64,000 nucleotides of DNA from Catenuloplanes atrovinosus (lineage in GTDB: Bacteria > Actinomycetota > Actinomycetes > Mycobacteriales > Micromonosporaceae). The first letter of the stretch is position 1. Each line of letters begins with the position of its first letter. Positions 9,215 through 18,183 of the stretch are shown here, piece after piece. The notes below the pieces were generated by a model. That model made no database searches. It saw nothing but the letters and a program-made list of their open reading frames with translations, and was not told the DNA's origin. Both the position numbers and the translations under genes were made by a program. The stretch is from NCBI RefSeq assembly GCF_031458235.1, contig NZ_JAVDYB010000001.1:2749001-2813000 (forward strand). Direction: 5' to 3'.

Positions 9215-9249
9215 GGGGTGCGAGCGCGCTCACCCCGCGCTCGCACCCC
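9215..9249. terminator. Hairpin terminator after the esterase
   Basis: A perfect 14-bp stem (9215-9228 with 9236-9249) with a 7-base loop, 8 bases after the stop codon. Confidence 0.85.
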
Positions 9250-9434
9250 GGGCCGATCATCCCGTTCGACAGAACCCGAATCGTCTCGCCCGTCGCGGTC
9301 GCGCCGCCCTCGGCGCGCGCGGGACTGACCCGGTAGTAGCCGGGCGCGGCCTGCGCAGGGATCACGATCGTGCTGACCGGGCGCTCCGCCGGCGGGCCGG
9401 CCGGGATTGTGACGGTCGCCCATGTGACCGGAAG
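9250..9434 (-). pseudogene. Probable remnant of an exported protein domain
   Basis: Reading leftward the frame gives LPVTWATVTIPAGPPAERP and then APGYYRVSPARAEGG, a strand-rich pattern unlike the Arg/Gly-rich shadows elsewhere. It has no start and runs into the terminator. It may be the end of a lost secreted protein; no family could be named. Confidence 0.3.
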
Positions 9435-9474
9435 CCGATCGTGGCCGGTGGGGGAGACCGGTCATCCTTAGGGG

Positions 9475-11268
9475 ATGACCGCCGCCATCAGCATCAGCGC
9501 ACTGGGACCGTTACGTGTCTGGCGGGACGGGGTGCCGCAGGCGGTCGGGTCGCCGCAGCAGCAGGCGCTGCTGGTCGCGCTGCTGATCCGGGACGGGCGG
9601 GCCGCGTCCATGGACGACCTGGTCGCGGCCGTCTGGGGGGATGACCTGCCGGACACCGCGGTCGCGACCGCGCGCACCTACATCTACCGGCTGCGGCGGC
9701 TGTTCGACGGCACCGTCGTCTCCATCGACACCCTGGGCCGGGGGTACGCGCTGAGCACCGGCCGGGCGACGGTCGACGTGACCGCGTTCCAGGCGGGCGT
9801 GGCCGAGGCGCACGAGCGGATGCGCGCCGGTGACGCGCCCGGCGCGGCCGAGCTGGTGTCCGGCGCGCTGGCGCTGTGGGAGGGCGAGGCGCTCGCCGGC
9901 GTTCCGGGACGGGCCGCGGAGCGGGCCCGGGTGCGGCTGGAGGACACCCGGGTCGCGGCGGAGGAACTGCTGTTCACGGCGCGGCTGGAGACGTCCGGCG
10001 CGAGCGCGGAGGAACTGGCCCGGCTGACCGAGCTGGTCGAGACGTACCCGCTGCGGGAGGGTTTCCGGGCGCTGCTGATGCTCGCGCTCTACCGGCGCGG
10101 GCGGCAGGCGGAGGCGCTGGAGCTGTATCAGCGCGGGCGGGCGCTGCTGCGCGACGAATTGGCGCTCGATCCCGGTCCGGCGCTGCGCGACATGCAGCGG
10201 CGCATCCTGCGCTCCGACCCGGCGCTGCTTGCCGCCGAGGCCGGTACGGGCCCGACGTACCTCCCGGCCGATCTGCCGGATTTCACCGGCCGGGTCGCGG
10301 AGCTGGCCGTGATCACCGGCGCGCTGGTGCCGGGCGCGACCGTCGGGATCACCGCGCTGCCCGGGTTCGGCCGGACCAGCACGGCGGTGCACGTGGCGCA
10401 CCTGCTCGCGGGCGAGTTCCCGGACGGCCGCCTCTACGCGGACCTGGCCGCGCCGGACAGCCTCGCCGAGACACTGCTGACCTGGTCGCGGCTGTTCGGC
10501 GTGGCCGGCGCGCTGCCCGCGACCGTGACCGGCCGGGCCACGCTGCTGCGCACCGCGGCCGCCGGCCGCCGTCCGCTGATCGTGCTCGACGACGTCGAGG
10601 ACCCGGCCGACGTCGCGGTGGTGCGGTCCGCGCTGCCGCACGCGGCGCTGCTGCTCACGTCGCGGCGGCGGCACCACCGGCTGGCCGGCACCGCCTGGGT
10701 GACGCTCGGCGGGCTGGCCGACGACGAGTCGATGCGGCTGTTCGAGCACATCGCGGGCGCGGCCCGGGTGGCGTCCGACCCCGGCTGGGTGCGCGACGCG
10801 ATCGCCGCGATCGACGGCGCGCCGCTCTCGGTCCGGCTGGCCGCGGAACGGGTCGCGCGCCGCCCGCACCGGACCGTGCGGTCGCTGGTCGAGGAGCTCA
10901 CCTCCGAGTTGCACGACCCGTACGCGCCGCTGCACGACGACTGCGTGATCGCGGAGGCGCCGATGGTCCGCGCCTACCGGCTGCTGCGCCCACAGGCCGC
11001 CCGCACGCTGCGGTTCCTGACCGCGACGGACGCCTGCGCCGCGACCGTGCCGGAGGTGGCCGCGATGCTGTGCACCACGGAGAACAACGCGCTGACCGCG
11101 CTGGACTCGCTGGTCGACCTGCACCTGGTGGCGGACGGCGCGGACGGCCGGTACCGGATCACCGACCCGATGGTGCAGGCGGTGGCGCGGCGCATGCTGC
11201 ACGAGATCGACGGCCGGGACGAGATCGAGGCCGCGGTGCGGCGCGCGTTCACCCCGTCGCGCGTGTGA
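9475..11268 (+). CDS. SARP/AfsR-type regulator with BTAD and NB-ARC-like domain
   Basis: A 597-residue regulator. Residues about 5-95 are an OmpR-like winged helix, about 102-246 the BTAD all-helical domain, and about 270-540 an NB-ARC-like STAND module. The P-loop reads ALPGFGRTS (294-302), so the usual Lys is Arg300; Walker B looks like LIVLDDVED. No C-terminal TPR array follows. SARPs activate secondary-metabolite or local operons. The ATG directly follows TTAGGGG, so it may be leaderless. It lies upstream of a BBE-type flavoprotein gene, a possible target. Confidence 0.87.
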   Translation: MTAAISISALGPLRVWRDGVPQAVGSPQQQALLVALLIRDGRAASMDDLVAAVWGDDLPDTAVATARTYIYRLRRLFDGTVVSIDTLGRGYALSTGRATVDVTAFQAGVAEAHERMRAGDAPGAAELVSGALALWEGEALAGVPGRAAERARVRLEDTRVAAEELLFTARLETSGASAEELARLTELVETYPLREGFRALLMLALYRRGRQAEALELYQRGRALLRDELALDPGPALRDMQRRILRSDPALLAAEAGTGPTYLPADLPDFTGRVAELAVITGALVPGATVGITALPGFGRTSTAVHVAHLLAGEFPDGRLYADLAAPDSLAETLLTWSRLFGVAGALPATVTGRATLLRTAAAGRRPLIVLDDVEDPADVAVVRSALPHAALLLTSRRRHHRLAGTAWVTLGGLADDESMRLFEHIAGAARVASDPGWVRDAIAAIDGAPLSVRLAAERVARRPHRTVRSLVEELTSELHDPYAPLHDDCVIAEAPMVRAYRLLRPQAARTLRFLTATDACAATVPEVAAMLCTTENNALTALDSLVDLHLVADGADGRYRITDPMVQAVARRMLHEIDGRDEIEAAVRRAFTPSRV

Positions 11269-11373
11269 CGTCTACGCGCCGCCTAGCGCGCGTCCATCGT
11301 TCTGCGATCATCGCGGGGTCTCATCGGATCCGGGCCCGGCACGCCGCCGGGCCGCCGTGACGAGGAGACGACG

Positions 11374-12744
11374 ATGAGCACCGACATCCTGGCCGCACAG
11401 GTCACCGGCCCGGTCCTGACGCCGGGCGACGCCGGGTACGAGGAGGAGACCGCGACCTGGAACCTGGCGATGATCGGCCGCCCGGCGGTGGTGGTCGGCG
11501 CGACTTCCACCGCGGACGTGCGGGCCGCCGTCCGCTACGCCGCCGAGCGGGACCTGCCGATCGCGGTCAGCGCGACCGGCCACGGGCAGGCGATGCCGGC
11601 CGACGGCGCGCTGCTGATCAACCTGCGCCGGATGAACGACATCACGATCGACGCGGACGCCGGCACCGCCACGGTCGGCGCCGCCGTCGAGATGCAGGCG
11701 CTGGTCGACGCGGCCGCCAAGGCCGGGCTGGCGCCGCTGGCCGGCTCGTCGCCGAACGTGGGCGTGGTCGGCTACGTGCTCGGCGGCGGGCTCAGCTCCA
11801 CACTCGGGCGTACCCACGGCTGGGCCGCCGACCACGTGCGCGCCGCCGAGATCGTGACCGCGGACGGCGCGCTGCGGCAGGTGACCGCGACGGCCGAGCC
11901 GGACCTGTTCTGGGCGATCCGCGGCGGCAAGGGCAACTTCGGCGTGGTCACGTCGCTGACCATCGGGCTGGTCCCGGTCACCCGGCTCTACGGCGGCGGG
12001 ATCTTCTTCGACGGCGCGGACGCCCGCCCGGTGCTGGACGCGTTCCGCCGCCTGGTCGCGGGCGCGCCGGAGTCGCTGACCGCGTCCGTGGCGTTCCTGC
12101 GGCTACCGCCGCTGCCGTTCGTGCCGGAGCCGCTGCGGGGGCGGCTGAGCGTGCACGTGCGGATCGCGTACCTGGGTGCCGCCGAGGAGGGCGAGCGCCT
12201 GGTCGCGGACGTGCGCGCGGCCGCCACGCCGATCATCGACGCGGTGGCGGAGATGCCGTACACCGCGTTCGCCATGATCCACGCGGACCCGGTCGACCCG
12301 ATCCCGGCCTACGAGTCCTCCGTGCTGCTGCGCGACTTCCCGGCCGAGGCCGCGGACGCGCTGCTCGCCGCGGCCGGGCCGGGCGTGGACACGCCGGTGC
12401 TGATGATCGAGGTACGGCAGCTCGGCGGCGCGCTGGCCCGCGACCCGCAGGTGCCGTCCGCGGTCGGCAACCGCGACGCGGCGTTCCAGCTGTTCCTCGG
12501 CGCCGCCGGCGCGCCCGGCATGGAGGAGCCGCTGCGCGAGCCGCTGTTCGCGCCGCTCCGGGCGCTCGCACCGTGGGCCTCCGGACGCCGCCAGGTCAAC
12601 TTCCTCAGCGGGTACGACCGGGACGCCGCCGACATCGGCCCGGCCTACGAGCCGCGGGCGTGGGAGCGCCTGCGCGCGATCAAGGCCGCGGCCGACCCGC
12701 GCAACCTGTTCCGGGTCAACCACAACATCCCGCCACGGGACTGA
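11374..12744 (+). CDS. FAD-binding oxidoreductase (PCMH / berberine-bridge type)
   Basis: A 456-residue flavoprotein. The PCMH FAD-binding domain spans about 35-205, with ATGHGQAMP where His70 is the expected 8-alpha-histidyl flavin link. The second, cysteinyl link of bicovalent enzymes is missing (the region reads GSSPNVGVVGYVLGGG). The C-terminus FRVNHNIPP is the BBE signature. Substrates in this group are sugars or secondary metabolites. ATG follows GGAGACGACG. No signal peptide was seen. It sits just downstream of a SARP regulator. Confidence 0.9.
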   Translation: MSTDILAAQVTGPVLTPGDAGYEEETATWNLAMIGRPAVVVGATSTADVRAAVRYAAERDLPIAVSATGHGQAMPADGALLINLRRMNDITIDADAGTATVGAAVEMQALVDAAAKAGLAPLAGSSPNVGVVGYVLGGGLSSTLGRTHGWAADHVRAAEIVTADGALRQVTATAEPDLFWAIRGGKGNFGVVTSLTIGLVPVTRLYGGGIFFDGADARPVLDAFRRLVAGAPESLTASVAFLRLPPLPFVPEPLRGRLSVHVRIAYLGAAEEGERLVADVRAAATPIIDAVAEMPYTAFAMIHADPVDPIPAYESSVLLRDFPAEAADALLAAAGPGVDTPVLMIEVRQLGGALARDPQVPSAVGNRDAAFQLFLGAAGAPGMEEPLREPLFAPLRALAPWASGRRQVNFLSGYDRDAADIGPAYEPRAWERLRAIKAAADPRNLFRVNHNIPPRD

Positions 12745-12752
12745 TCGCCCGC

Positions 12753-12808
12753 CTCCACCCGCGGGTGGAGACCGGCCGCCGCCTCCGTCCACGGGCGGAG
12801 GCGGCGGC
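12753..12808. terminator. Two consecutive hairpins after the flavoprotein gene
   Basis: A palindrome at 12753-12770 (8-bp arms) is followed by a 13-bp perfect stem (12775-12787 with 12796-12808). Position and strength fit a terminator. Confidence 0.8.
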
Positions 12809-12855
12809 ACCGTGGCCGGGGCCGGGCGACCGGCGACGTGCCCACCATTCCCGGT

Positions 12856-13497
12856 ATGCCCTCACCGCTTCGTGACCGCGGCCGGTTCACCGCCCTGGCG
12901 GCGGTGCTCGGCAGCGCCTTCGGGGCGCTCAACGTCGCCTACACCGACGACCGGGGCCTGAATCCTGGCGGCGCTGATGTTCCCGGCGCTGATCGTCCGG
13001 GTCGGGCACAGCTTCACCGTGGTGCTGCTGCACCTGTCCGGCGCGCGGCTGATCCTCGATTCGTCACCGGCCGACGCCGCCGGCGCGCTGCGGCAGGCGA
13101 TGGCCCGGGGCGCACGCGGTCCTCGCCGGAGTCCGCTCCCAGCGCGGGGCGGGCGAGTCCCGCCGCTCCGCCGAGCGGCTGCTCCGCACCACCTGGTGCA
13201 CCGCGCTGTCCCCGGCCATCACCGGCCTGGCCACCGCGACCGGCCGGCCCGGCCTCCAGGCCGTGCTGTGGCCGGCCGGCTCGGTGTTCGTGATCGGGCT
13301 GGTCACCATCGCCGAGGGCGCGGCCCGCCGAACACGCTGCACTACACGCTCGGTTCGTGGCCGGCGCCGGCGCGCTCTTCTCCGACCGCCCGGGCCTGTA
13401 CGCCACCCTCGCCGTCACCGCGGGCGGCGGATACGCGGTCGCGGCCGTCCTGGAACGCCGCCGCCTCGCCGTGGCCCCGGCGCGGCCCGGCGGCTGA
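12856..13497 (+). pseudogene. Frameshifted integral membrane protein gene
   Basis: Coherent membrane-protein sequence is spread over three frames. The first frame gives FTALAAVLGSAFGALNVAY. After a shift near 12960 comes LAALMFPALIVRVGHSFTVV and LSGARLILDSSPADAAGALR. After another near 13105 comes WPAGSVFVIGLVTIAEGAAR. A last shift near 13330 leads to FVAGAGALFSDRPGLYATL and the stop at 13497. Joined, these make a protein of about 210 residues with several membrane segments. At least three indels argue for decay rather than one read error. Family not recognised. Confidence 0.65.
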
Positions 13498-13503
13498 TCC
13501 GGA

Positions 13504-15162
13504 TCAGCCGTCACCCAGGGTGATCTTGAAGATCCGCTCGTCGCTGTTGCGCGGGACGCTGTCCTTGTCGCCCCTGGTGCTGGTGGTCAGCCACAGCCCG
13601 CCGTCGACGGCCGGCTCGACGGTGCGCAGCCGCCCGTAGGTTCCGGCGTAGTACTGCGCGATCCCGGTGAGGCGGTCGCCGTCGATCACCGCGCGGTACA
13701 GCCGGGTGCCGCGCAGGCAGGCGATGTAGAGCACGTCCCGGACGATCGCGATGCCGCTGCACGATGCCGACGCGACGGGGTACGTCAGCACCGGCGCGAT
13801 GAAGCCCGGCGTGCCGCAGGCGTCGCCGATCGTGCCCTCGCAGGCCGGCCAGCCGTAGTTGCCGCCCTTGACCACCAGGTTGGTCTCGTCCTGCACGCTG
13901 TTGCCGAACTCCTGCATCCACAGCCGGCCGCGCGAGTCGAAGGCCAGGCCCTGCGGGTTGCGGTGCCCGTAGCTCCAGACGTAGCTGCCGGGGAAGGGGT
14001 TGTCCTCCGGAACGGCGCCGTCCGGGTGCAGCCGGAGTATCTTCCCGCCCAGGTTGGCCAGGTCCTGCGCCTGGTCGGGGTCCTGGCCGTCGCCGGTGGC
14101 CGCGTAGAGTGCGCCGTCCGGGCCGAACCGCAGCCGCCCGCCGTTGTGGTACTTGTTGCGCGGAATCCCGGTCACCAGCGTCTCCAGCGACTCGGTGCGC
14201 AGCGTGCCGTCGTACCGGAGGCGGACGATGCGGTTGTCCGTCTCCGTGGTGTGGTAGACGTACAGCCAGCGGTCGGTCTCGAAGGTGGGGGAGATGGCCA
14301 GCCCCAGCACCCCGCCCTCGCCGTCCGTGCCCGCCGCCTCCGGGATCGTGCCGATGCCGTGCTTGCCCGTGCCGTCCGCCGCCATCGCCTGGACGGTGAA
14401 CAGGTCGCGCTGCGCGTAGAGCACCGTGCCGTCCGGCAGTTGCACCAGGCCCCACGGCAGGTCCCGCTCGGTCGTCACCTGGGTGATGCCGCACACGGCG
14501 GCGCACGAGCTGCCGGTGCGGACCCGGGCCGGTCCGCCGGGCGCCGAGGCGTTGCCCTGCGCGTCGCGCGCGATCACCGTGTACGTGTGATCGGCGTCGG
14601 CGGCCAGCCCGACGTCGGTGAACGTGGTGTCCGGCGGGCTGGCGGCCGAGCCGGTCAGCCGGCCGGCCGTGACGCCGTCGCGCACCACGTCGTAGCCGGT
14701 GACGGCGACGTCGTCGGTGGCCGCCTCCCATCGCAGGGTCACCTCGGTGCCGGCGGCGGTCGCGGTGAGCCCGGACGGGACGCTCGGTGCGGTGGTGTCC
14801 TCCGCGCAGAACGGCGGCGTGACCGACACCGTGCGGCTGGCCTGGGAGACGTTGCCGGCGGCGTCCCGGGCGTTGACGTAGAAACCCCAGCGCACGCCGG
14901 CGACCACCCCGACCGTGGCCGTGCGCACGTCCGCGGTGGTCGAGCCGATCGCCTGGCCGTCGTGGTAGAGGTCGTAGAACGCGACGCCGGTGTCGTCGGT
15001 GGCCGCCTCCCAGCTCAACGTGACGGTGGCGCAGGTGAGGTCACCGGCGGTCAGCCCGGTCGGCGCGGTCGGCGGCTGGGTGTCCGGTGCGGCCGCCGCG
15101 GTGAGGCCGGCCAGCACGGCGGCGGCGGTGGACGCGGCGAGCAGCGCGCGCGGTGACGACAT
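13504..15162 (-). CDS. Secreted sugar dehydrogenase (GSDH-type) with two N-terminal Fn3 domains
   Basis: A 552-residue exported protein. After a signal peptide (to about residue 25) come two fibronectin type III repeats (about 30-117 and 125-217, each with LxWEAATDD), then a six-bladed propeller of the glucose/sorbosone dehydrogenase family (about 222-548) with ERDLPWGLVQLPDG, GGVLGLAISP and YGHRNPQGLAFD. Such domains oxidise sugars using PQQ, though many actinobacterial members are uncharacterised. The gene starts 24 bases after the SMP-30 lactonase gene, so both are likely cotranscribed: a dehydrogenase making an aldonolactone and a lactonase opening it. The inference is from neighbourhood only. 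Confidence 0.85.
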   Translation of the reverse strand: MSSPRALLAASTAAAVLAGLTAAAAPDTQPPTAPTGLTAGDLTCATVTLSWEAATDDTGVAFYDLYHDGQAIGSTTADVRTATVGVVAGVRWGFYVNARDAAGNVSQASRTVSVTPPFCAEDTTAPSVPSGLTATAAGTEVTLRWEAATDDVAVTGYDVVRDGVTAGRLTGSAASPPDTTFTDVGLAADADHTYTVIARDAQGNASAPGGPARVRTGSSCAAVCGITQVTTERDLPWGLVQLPDGTVLYAQRDLFTVQAMAADGTGKHGIGTIPEAAGTDGEGGVLGLAISPTFETDRWLYVYHTTETDNRIVRLRYDGTLRTESLETLVTGIPRNKYHNGGRLRFGPDGALYAATGDGQDPDQAQDLANLGGKILRLHPDGAVPEDNPFPGSYVWSYGHRNPQGLAFDSRGRLWMQEFGNSVQDETNLVVKGGNYGWPACEGTIGDACGTPGFIAPVLTYPVASASCSGIAIVRDVLYIACLRGTRLYRAVIDGDRLTGIAQYYAGTYGRLRTVEPAVDGGLWLTTSTRGDKDSVPRNSDERIFKITLGDG

Positions 15163-15186
15163 GTGTTCCCCTTCGGCGGTGGCGGT

Positions 15187-16191
15187 TCAGTGCGGGTTGC
15201 CGGGCACGCCGAGGCGCACGCCGTAGAGGCCGGAGTCGCCCGTGCGCCCGGAGGTGACGAACAGCGTGCGCCGGTCCGGGCCGCCGAAGGCGACGTTCGT
15301 GGTCCCCGAGCCGGAGGCGATCGTGCCGAGCGGTTCGCCGGCCGGGCTGAAGACGTGGACGAGGCCGTCCGCGCCGGAGGCCCAGTAGACGTTGCCGGCG
15401 CAGTCGACCGTGGCGCCGTCCGGCCCGGCGACGGTGGCGAAGAGCGTGCGGGTGCCGGTGCTGCCGTCCTCGCGTACCGGATAGCTGTAGATCTTGTTCT
15501 CGCCGTAGGCGCCGACGTAGAGCGTGCCGCCGTCCGGGGACAGGGCGATGCCGTTCGGCTGCCGCAGGCCGTCGTCGACCAGCGACACCGTCCCGTCCGC
15601 CACCCGGAACACGCCGGTGCGGCCCCGCATCCCGTCCGGCCGTGCGCCGCGCTGGAAGTCGGGGTCGGTGAAGTAGGCGACGCCGTCGGAGCGGACGGTC
15701 ACGTCGTTGGGCGAGTTGAACGCCGCGCCGAGGTGGTCACCGGCGACGGTCTCGCGGGAGGCGTCGGCGAGCCGGTAGCGGGAGAGGCTGCGCCGGTCGT
15801 GGGTGGCGGCGAGGATCGACAGGCCGTCCGGGGACAGGGCCAGCCCGTTGCTGCCGGAGTCCGCGATCACCGTCTCCACGCCGGTGGCGCCCGGCGTGTA
15901 CGCCAGGATCGTCGACGGCTGCACCCGCTGCGGCCCGGCCGGCGCGGCCATGTCCGACATCAGCAGCCGGCCCTGGTCGGCGATCCACACCGGCCCCTCG
16001 AGGAAGTGGCGCCCGCCGAACAGGCGGGTGGCGGTGGTGGCCGGCGAGGACAGCGGCGGACCGTACCCGCCGTCGGCCGGGCAGACGCCGGGTGCTGTGC
16101 CGGGCGGCGGCTCGGCGGCGTGCGCGACCGGCGTGGCCGCGCCCGCCACGAGCAGCAGACCGGCCGCGACCAGTGCACTCCGCGGGTTCAT
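15187..16191 (-). CDS. Secreted SMP-30/gluconolactonase/LRE family protein
   Basis: A 334-residue exported beta-propeller. The signal peptide ends around AHA (residue 25). Family motifs include FLEGPVW near the first blade (metal-ligand Glu), SPNDVTVRSDG, GLRQPNGIALSPDG and a late GPDGATVDCAGN(V)YW. The family hydrolyses sugar lactones with a divalent metal. It is the first gene of a pair with the Fn3-sugar dehydrogenase. It starts 44 bases after the MaoC gene on the same strand, with an inverted repeat in the gap that could end the upstream operon or control this one. Confidence 0.87.
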   Translation of the reverse strand: MNPRSALVAAGLLLVAGAATPVAHAAEPPPGTAPGVCPADGGYGPPLSSPATTATRLFGGRHFLEGPVWIADQGRLLMSDMAAPAGPQRVQPSTILAYTPGATGVETVIADSGSNGLALSPDGLSILAATHDRRSLSRYRLADASRETVAGDHLGAAFNSPNDVTVRSDGVAYFTDPDFQRGARPDGMRGRTGVFRVADGTVSLVDDGLRQPNGIALSPDGGTLYVGAYGENKIYSYPVREDGSTGTRTLFATVAGPDGATVDCAGNVYWASGADGLVHVFSPAGEPLGTIASGSGTTNVAFGGPDRRTLFVTSGRTGDSGLYGVRLGVPGNPH

Positions 16192-16210
16192 CCACTTCCC
16201 TCCCGAACCA

Positions 16211-16235
16211 ATACATCGACGGATGTCGATTGTAT
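16211..16235. promoter_or_regulatory. Inverted repeat upstream of the SMP-30 gene
   Basis: ATACATCGAC at 16211-16220 pairs with GTCGATTGTAT at 16225-16235 apart from one extra base, around a 4-base spacer. It sits between the MaoC stop and the lactonase start and is AT-richer than its surroundings, fitting an operator for the lactonase-dehydrogenase pair. Confidence 0.5.
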
Positions 16236-16696
16236 CAGCCCGGGTAGTACCGGTAGACGGCCTCGGCCACCACCGCCGGCTTGGTGGCGCCCTCGCGCTG
16301 CACGGTCATCGCCACGGTCAGCTCGACGCCGCCGCCGGCCACCTCGCGGGCGTGCAGCACCGACGCGTGCAGCCGCACCTTCGACCCGGCCGGGACCGGG
16401 GACGGGAAGCGCACCCGGTTCAGCCCGTAGTTCACCGCCATCCCCGCGCCCTCGATGCTCAGCAGCGACGTCCACAGCGGGATGACCAGCGCCAGGGTCA
16501 GGTAGCCGTGCGCGATCGTGCCGCCGAACGGGCCGGCCGCCGCCCGTGCCGGGTCGACGTGGATCCACTGGTGGTCGCCGGTGGCGTCGGCGAACGTGTC
16601 GATCCGCTCCTGGGGGACCTCGATCCAGTCGCTGTGCCCGAGGTCGAGCCCGGTGGTCGCGGCGAGCTCACCGAGCCCGCGGACGGTGGCGGTCAT
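16235..16696 (-). CDS. MaoC family hydratase
   Basis: A 153-residue single hotdog domain. The hydratase-2 motif ATGDHQWIHVDPARA supplies the Asp and His that add water to a trans-2-enoyl-CoA, and FGGTIAHGYLTLAL follows as in (R)-specific enoyl-CoA hydratases. It is the last gene of the transporter-catabolic operon and overlaps the acyl-CoA ligase gene by ATGA. It probably hydrates an enoyl-CoA intermediate formed after ligation. The substrate cannot be told from the sequence. Confidence 0.9.
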   Translation of the reverse strand: MTATVRGLGELAATTGLDLGHSDWIEVPQERIDTFADATGDHQWIHVDPARAAAGPFGGTIAHGYLTLALVIPLWTSLLSIEGAGMAVNYGLNRVRFPSPVPAGSKVRLHASVLHAREVAGGGVELTVAMTVQREGATKPAVVAEAVYRYYPG

Positions 16697-18183
16697 GCTT
16701 CCCTCCGATCGGAGACGGGTGCGCGCAGTCGCGCCTTGACGACCTTGCCGGAGCCGGTACGCGGCAGCGCCCCGACGAACACGACGGACTTCGGGATCTT
16801 GTAGCGGGCGATCCGGCCGTCCAGGAAGGCCAGCAGCTCCGCCGCCTCCACCGCCACCCCCTGAGCGGGCACCACGAACGCGCGGCCCACCTCGCCCCAG
16901 CGCTCGTCCGGCACGCCGATCACCGCGCACTCGGCGACCGCCGGATGATCCAGCAGCGCGGCCTCCACCTCGGCCGGATAGATGTTCTCCCCGCCCGAGA
17001 TGATCAGATCCTTGGCCCGGCCGCGGACGTAGACGAACCCGTCCGCGTCGGTGACCGCGAGGTCGCCGGTGCGCAGCCAGCCGTCCTCGCCGAGCGCGGC
17101 GCGGGTCTCCGCGGGTAGCCGCCAGTACCCGGCCATCACGGACGGGCCCTGCACCAGGATCTCGCCGGTCTCGCCGGGCGCGGCGTCCTCGCCGCCGGGC
17201 GTGACCACGCGGACGTCGCCGAAGAACACCGGCGTCCCGGCCGAGCCCGCCTTGCGCACGCTCTCCGGCGCGCGCAGGAACAGCGCGCCGGGGGAGCACT
17301 CGGTCATCCCGTACCCCTGGAGGAAGGTCAGCCCTCGGCGCTGGTAGGCCGCGATCAGCGGTTCCGGGACCGGTGCGCCGCCGCACAGCATCGAGCGGAC
17401 CGAACCGAGGTCGGCGGTGCCGAACCGGGGCGAGCGGGCGATCGCCAGGAACATCGCCGGCACGCCGAACAGGCAGGTGACCCGGTGCGTGGCGATCAGG
17501 TCCAGCGTCGCCTCCGGGTCGAACCCGCCGGTCAGCACGCAGGCGCCGCCCTTGAGGAAGGTGGGCAGCACGGTCTGGTTCAGCGCGGCGACGTGGAACA
17601 TCGGCGCGCTGACCAGCGTGACCTCGTCGCTGGTCAGGTCGACGTCGATGAGCAGGTTCACGCAGTTCCAGGAGACGTTGGCGTGCGTGAGCATGGCGCC
17701 CTTGGGCCGTCCGGTGGTGCCCGAGGTATACATGATCATGCAGGTCTCGGAGTCGGCCACCCGCACGTCCACCGGCGCGGAGTCCGTCGTGGACTCGCCG
17801 GCCAGCCGCACCGGCCGCGCGGCGGCGCGCAGCCGGGTCACCGTGGGCTCGCAGGCGGGCGACCACAGCAGCACCCGCGCGCCGCAGTCGTCGAGGATGT
17901 AGTCCAGCTCCGGCGCGGCCAGCCGCGTGTTGAGCGGCACGAACACCGCGCCGAGCAGGCCGGTGGCGAACAGCGCGTCCAGGAACGCGGGATGGTTCGG
18001 CCCGAGGTACGCGACCCGGTCACCGTGGCCCACGCCCAGCCCGGCCAGCCGATGGGCGAGCGCGTTCGCCCGCGCGGCCACCTCGCCGTAGGTGTGCGAC
18101 CGCCCCTCGTGGATCAGCGCCACCCGGTCCGGCGCCATCCGGGCCCGGCGCGCCGCCCACGATCCCACGCCCTCGTTACGCAT
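16693..18183 (-). CDS. Acyl-CoA ligase (AMP-binding)
   Basis: A 496-residue adenylate-forming enzyme. The phosphate-binding loop YTSGTTGRPKG lies at 152-162, GYGMTECSPG mid-protein, and the C-terminal lid has RTGSGKVVKARL with the catalytic Lys. It should convert an imported carboxylic acid to its CoA thioester using ATP. It overlaps the amidohydrolase gene upstream by 8 bases and MaoC downstream by 4, so it is part of one translated unit with the importer genes. Confidence 0.93.
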   Translation of the reverse strand: MRNEGVGSWAARRARMAPDRVALIHEGRSHTYGEVAARANALAHRLAGLGVGHGDRVAYLGPNHPAFLDALFATGLLGAVFVPLNTRLAAPELDYILDDCGARVLLWSPACEPTVTRLRAAARPVRLAGESTTDSAPVDVRVADSETCMIMYTSGTTGRPKGAMLTHANVSWNCVNLLIDVDLTSDEVTLVSAPMFHVAALNQTVLPTFLKGGACVLTGGFDPEATLDLIATHRVTCLFGVPAMFLAIARSPRFGTADLGSVRSMLCGGAPVPEPLIAAYQRRGLTFLQGYGMTECSPGALFLRAPESVRKAGSAGTPVFFGDVRVVTPGGEDAAPGETGEILVQGPSVMAGYWRLPAETRAALGEDGWLRTGDLAVTDADGFVYVRGRAKDLIISGGENIYPAEVEAALLDHPAVAECAVIGVPDERWGEVGRAFVVPAQGVAVEAAELLAFLDGRIARYKIPKSVVFVGALPRTGSGKVVKARLRAPVSDRREA

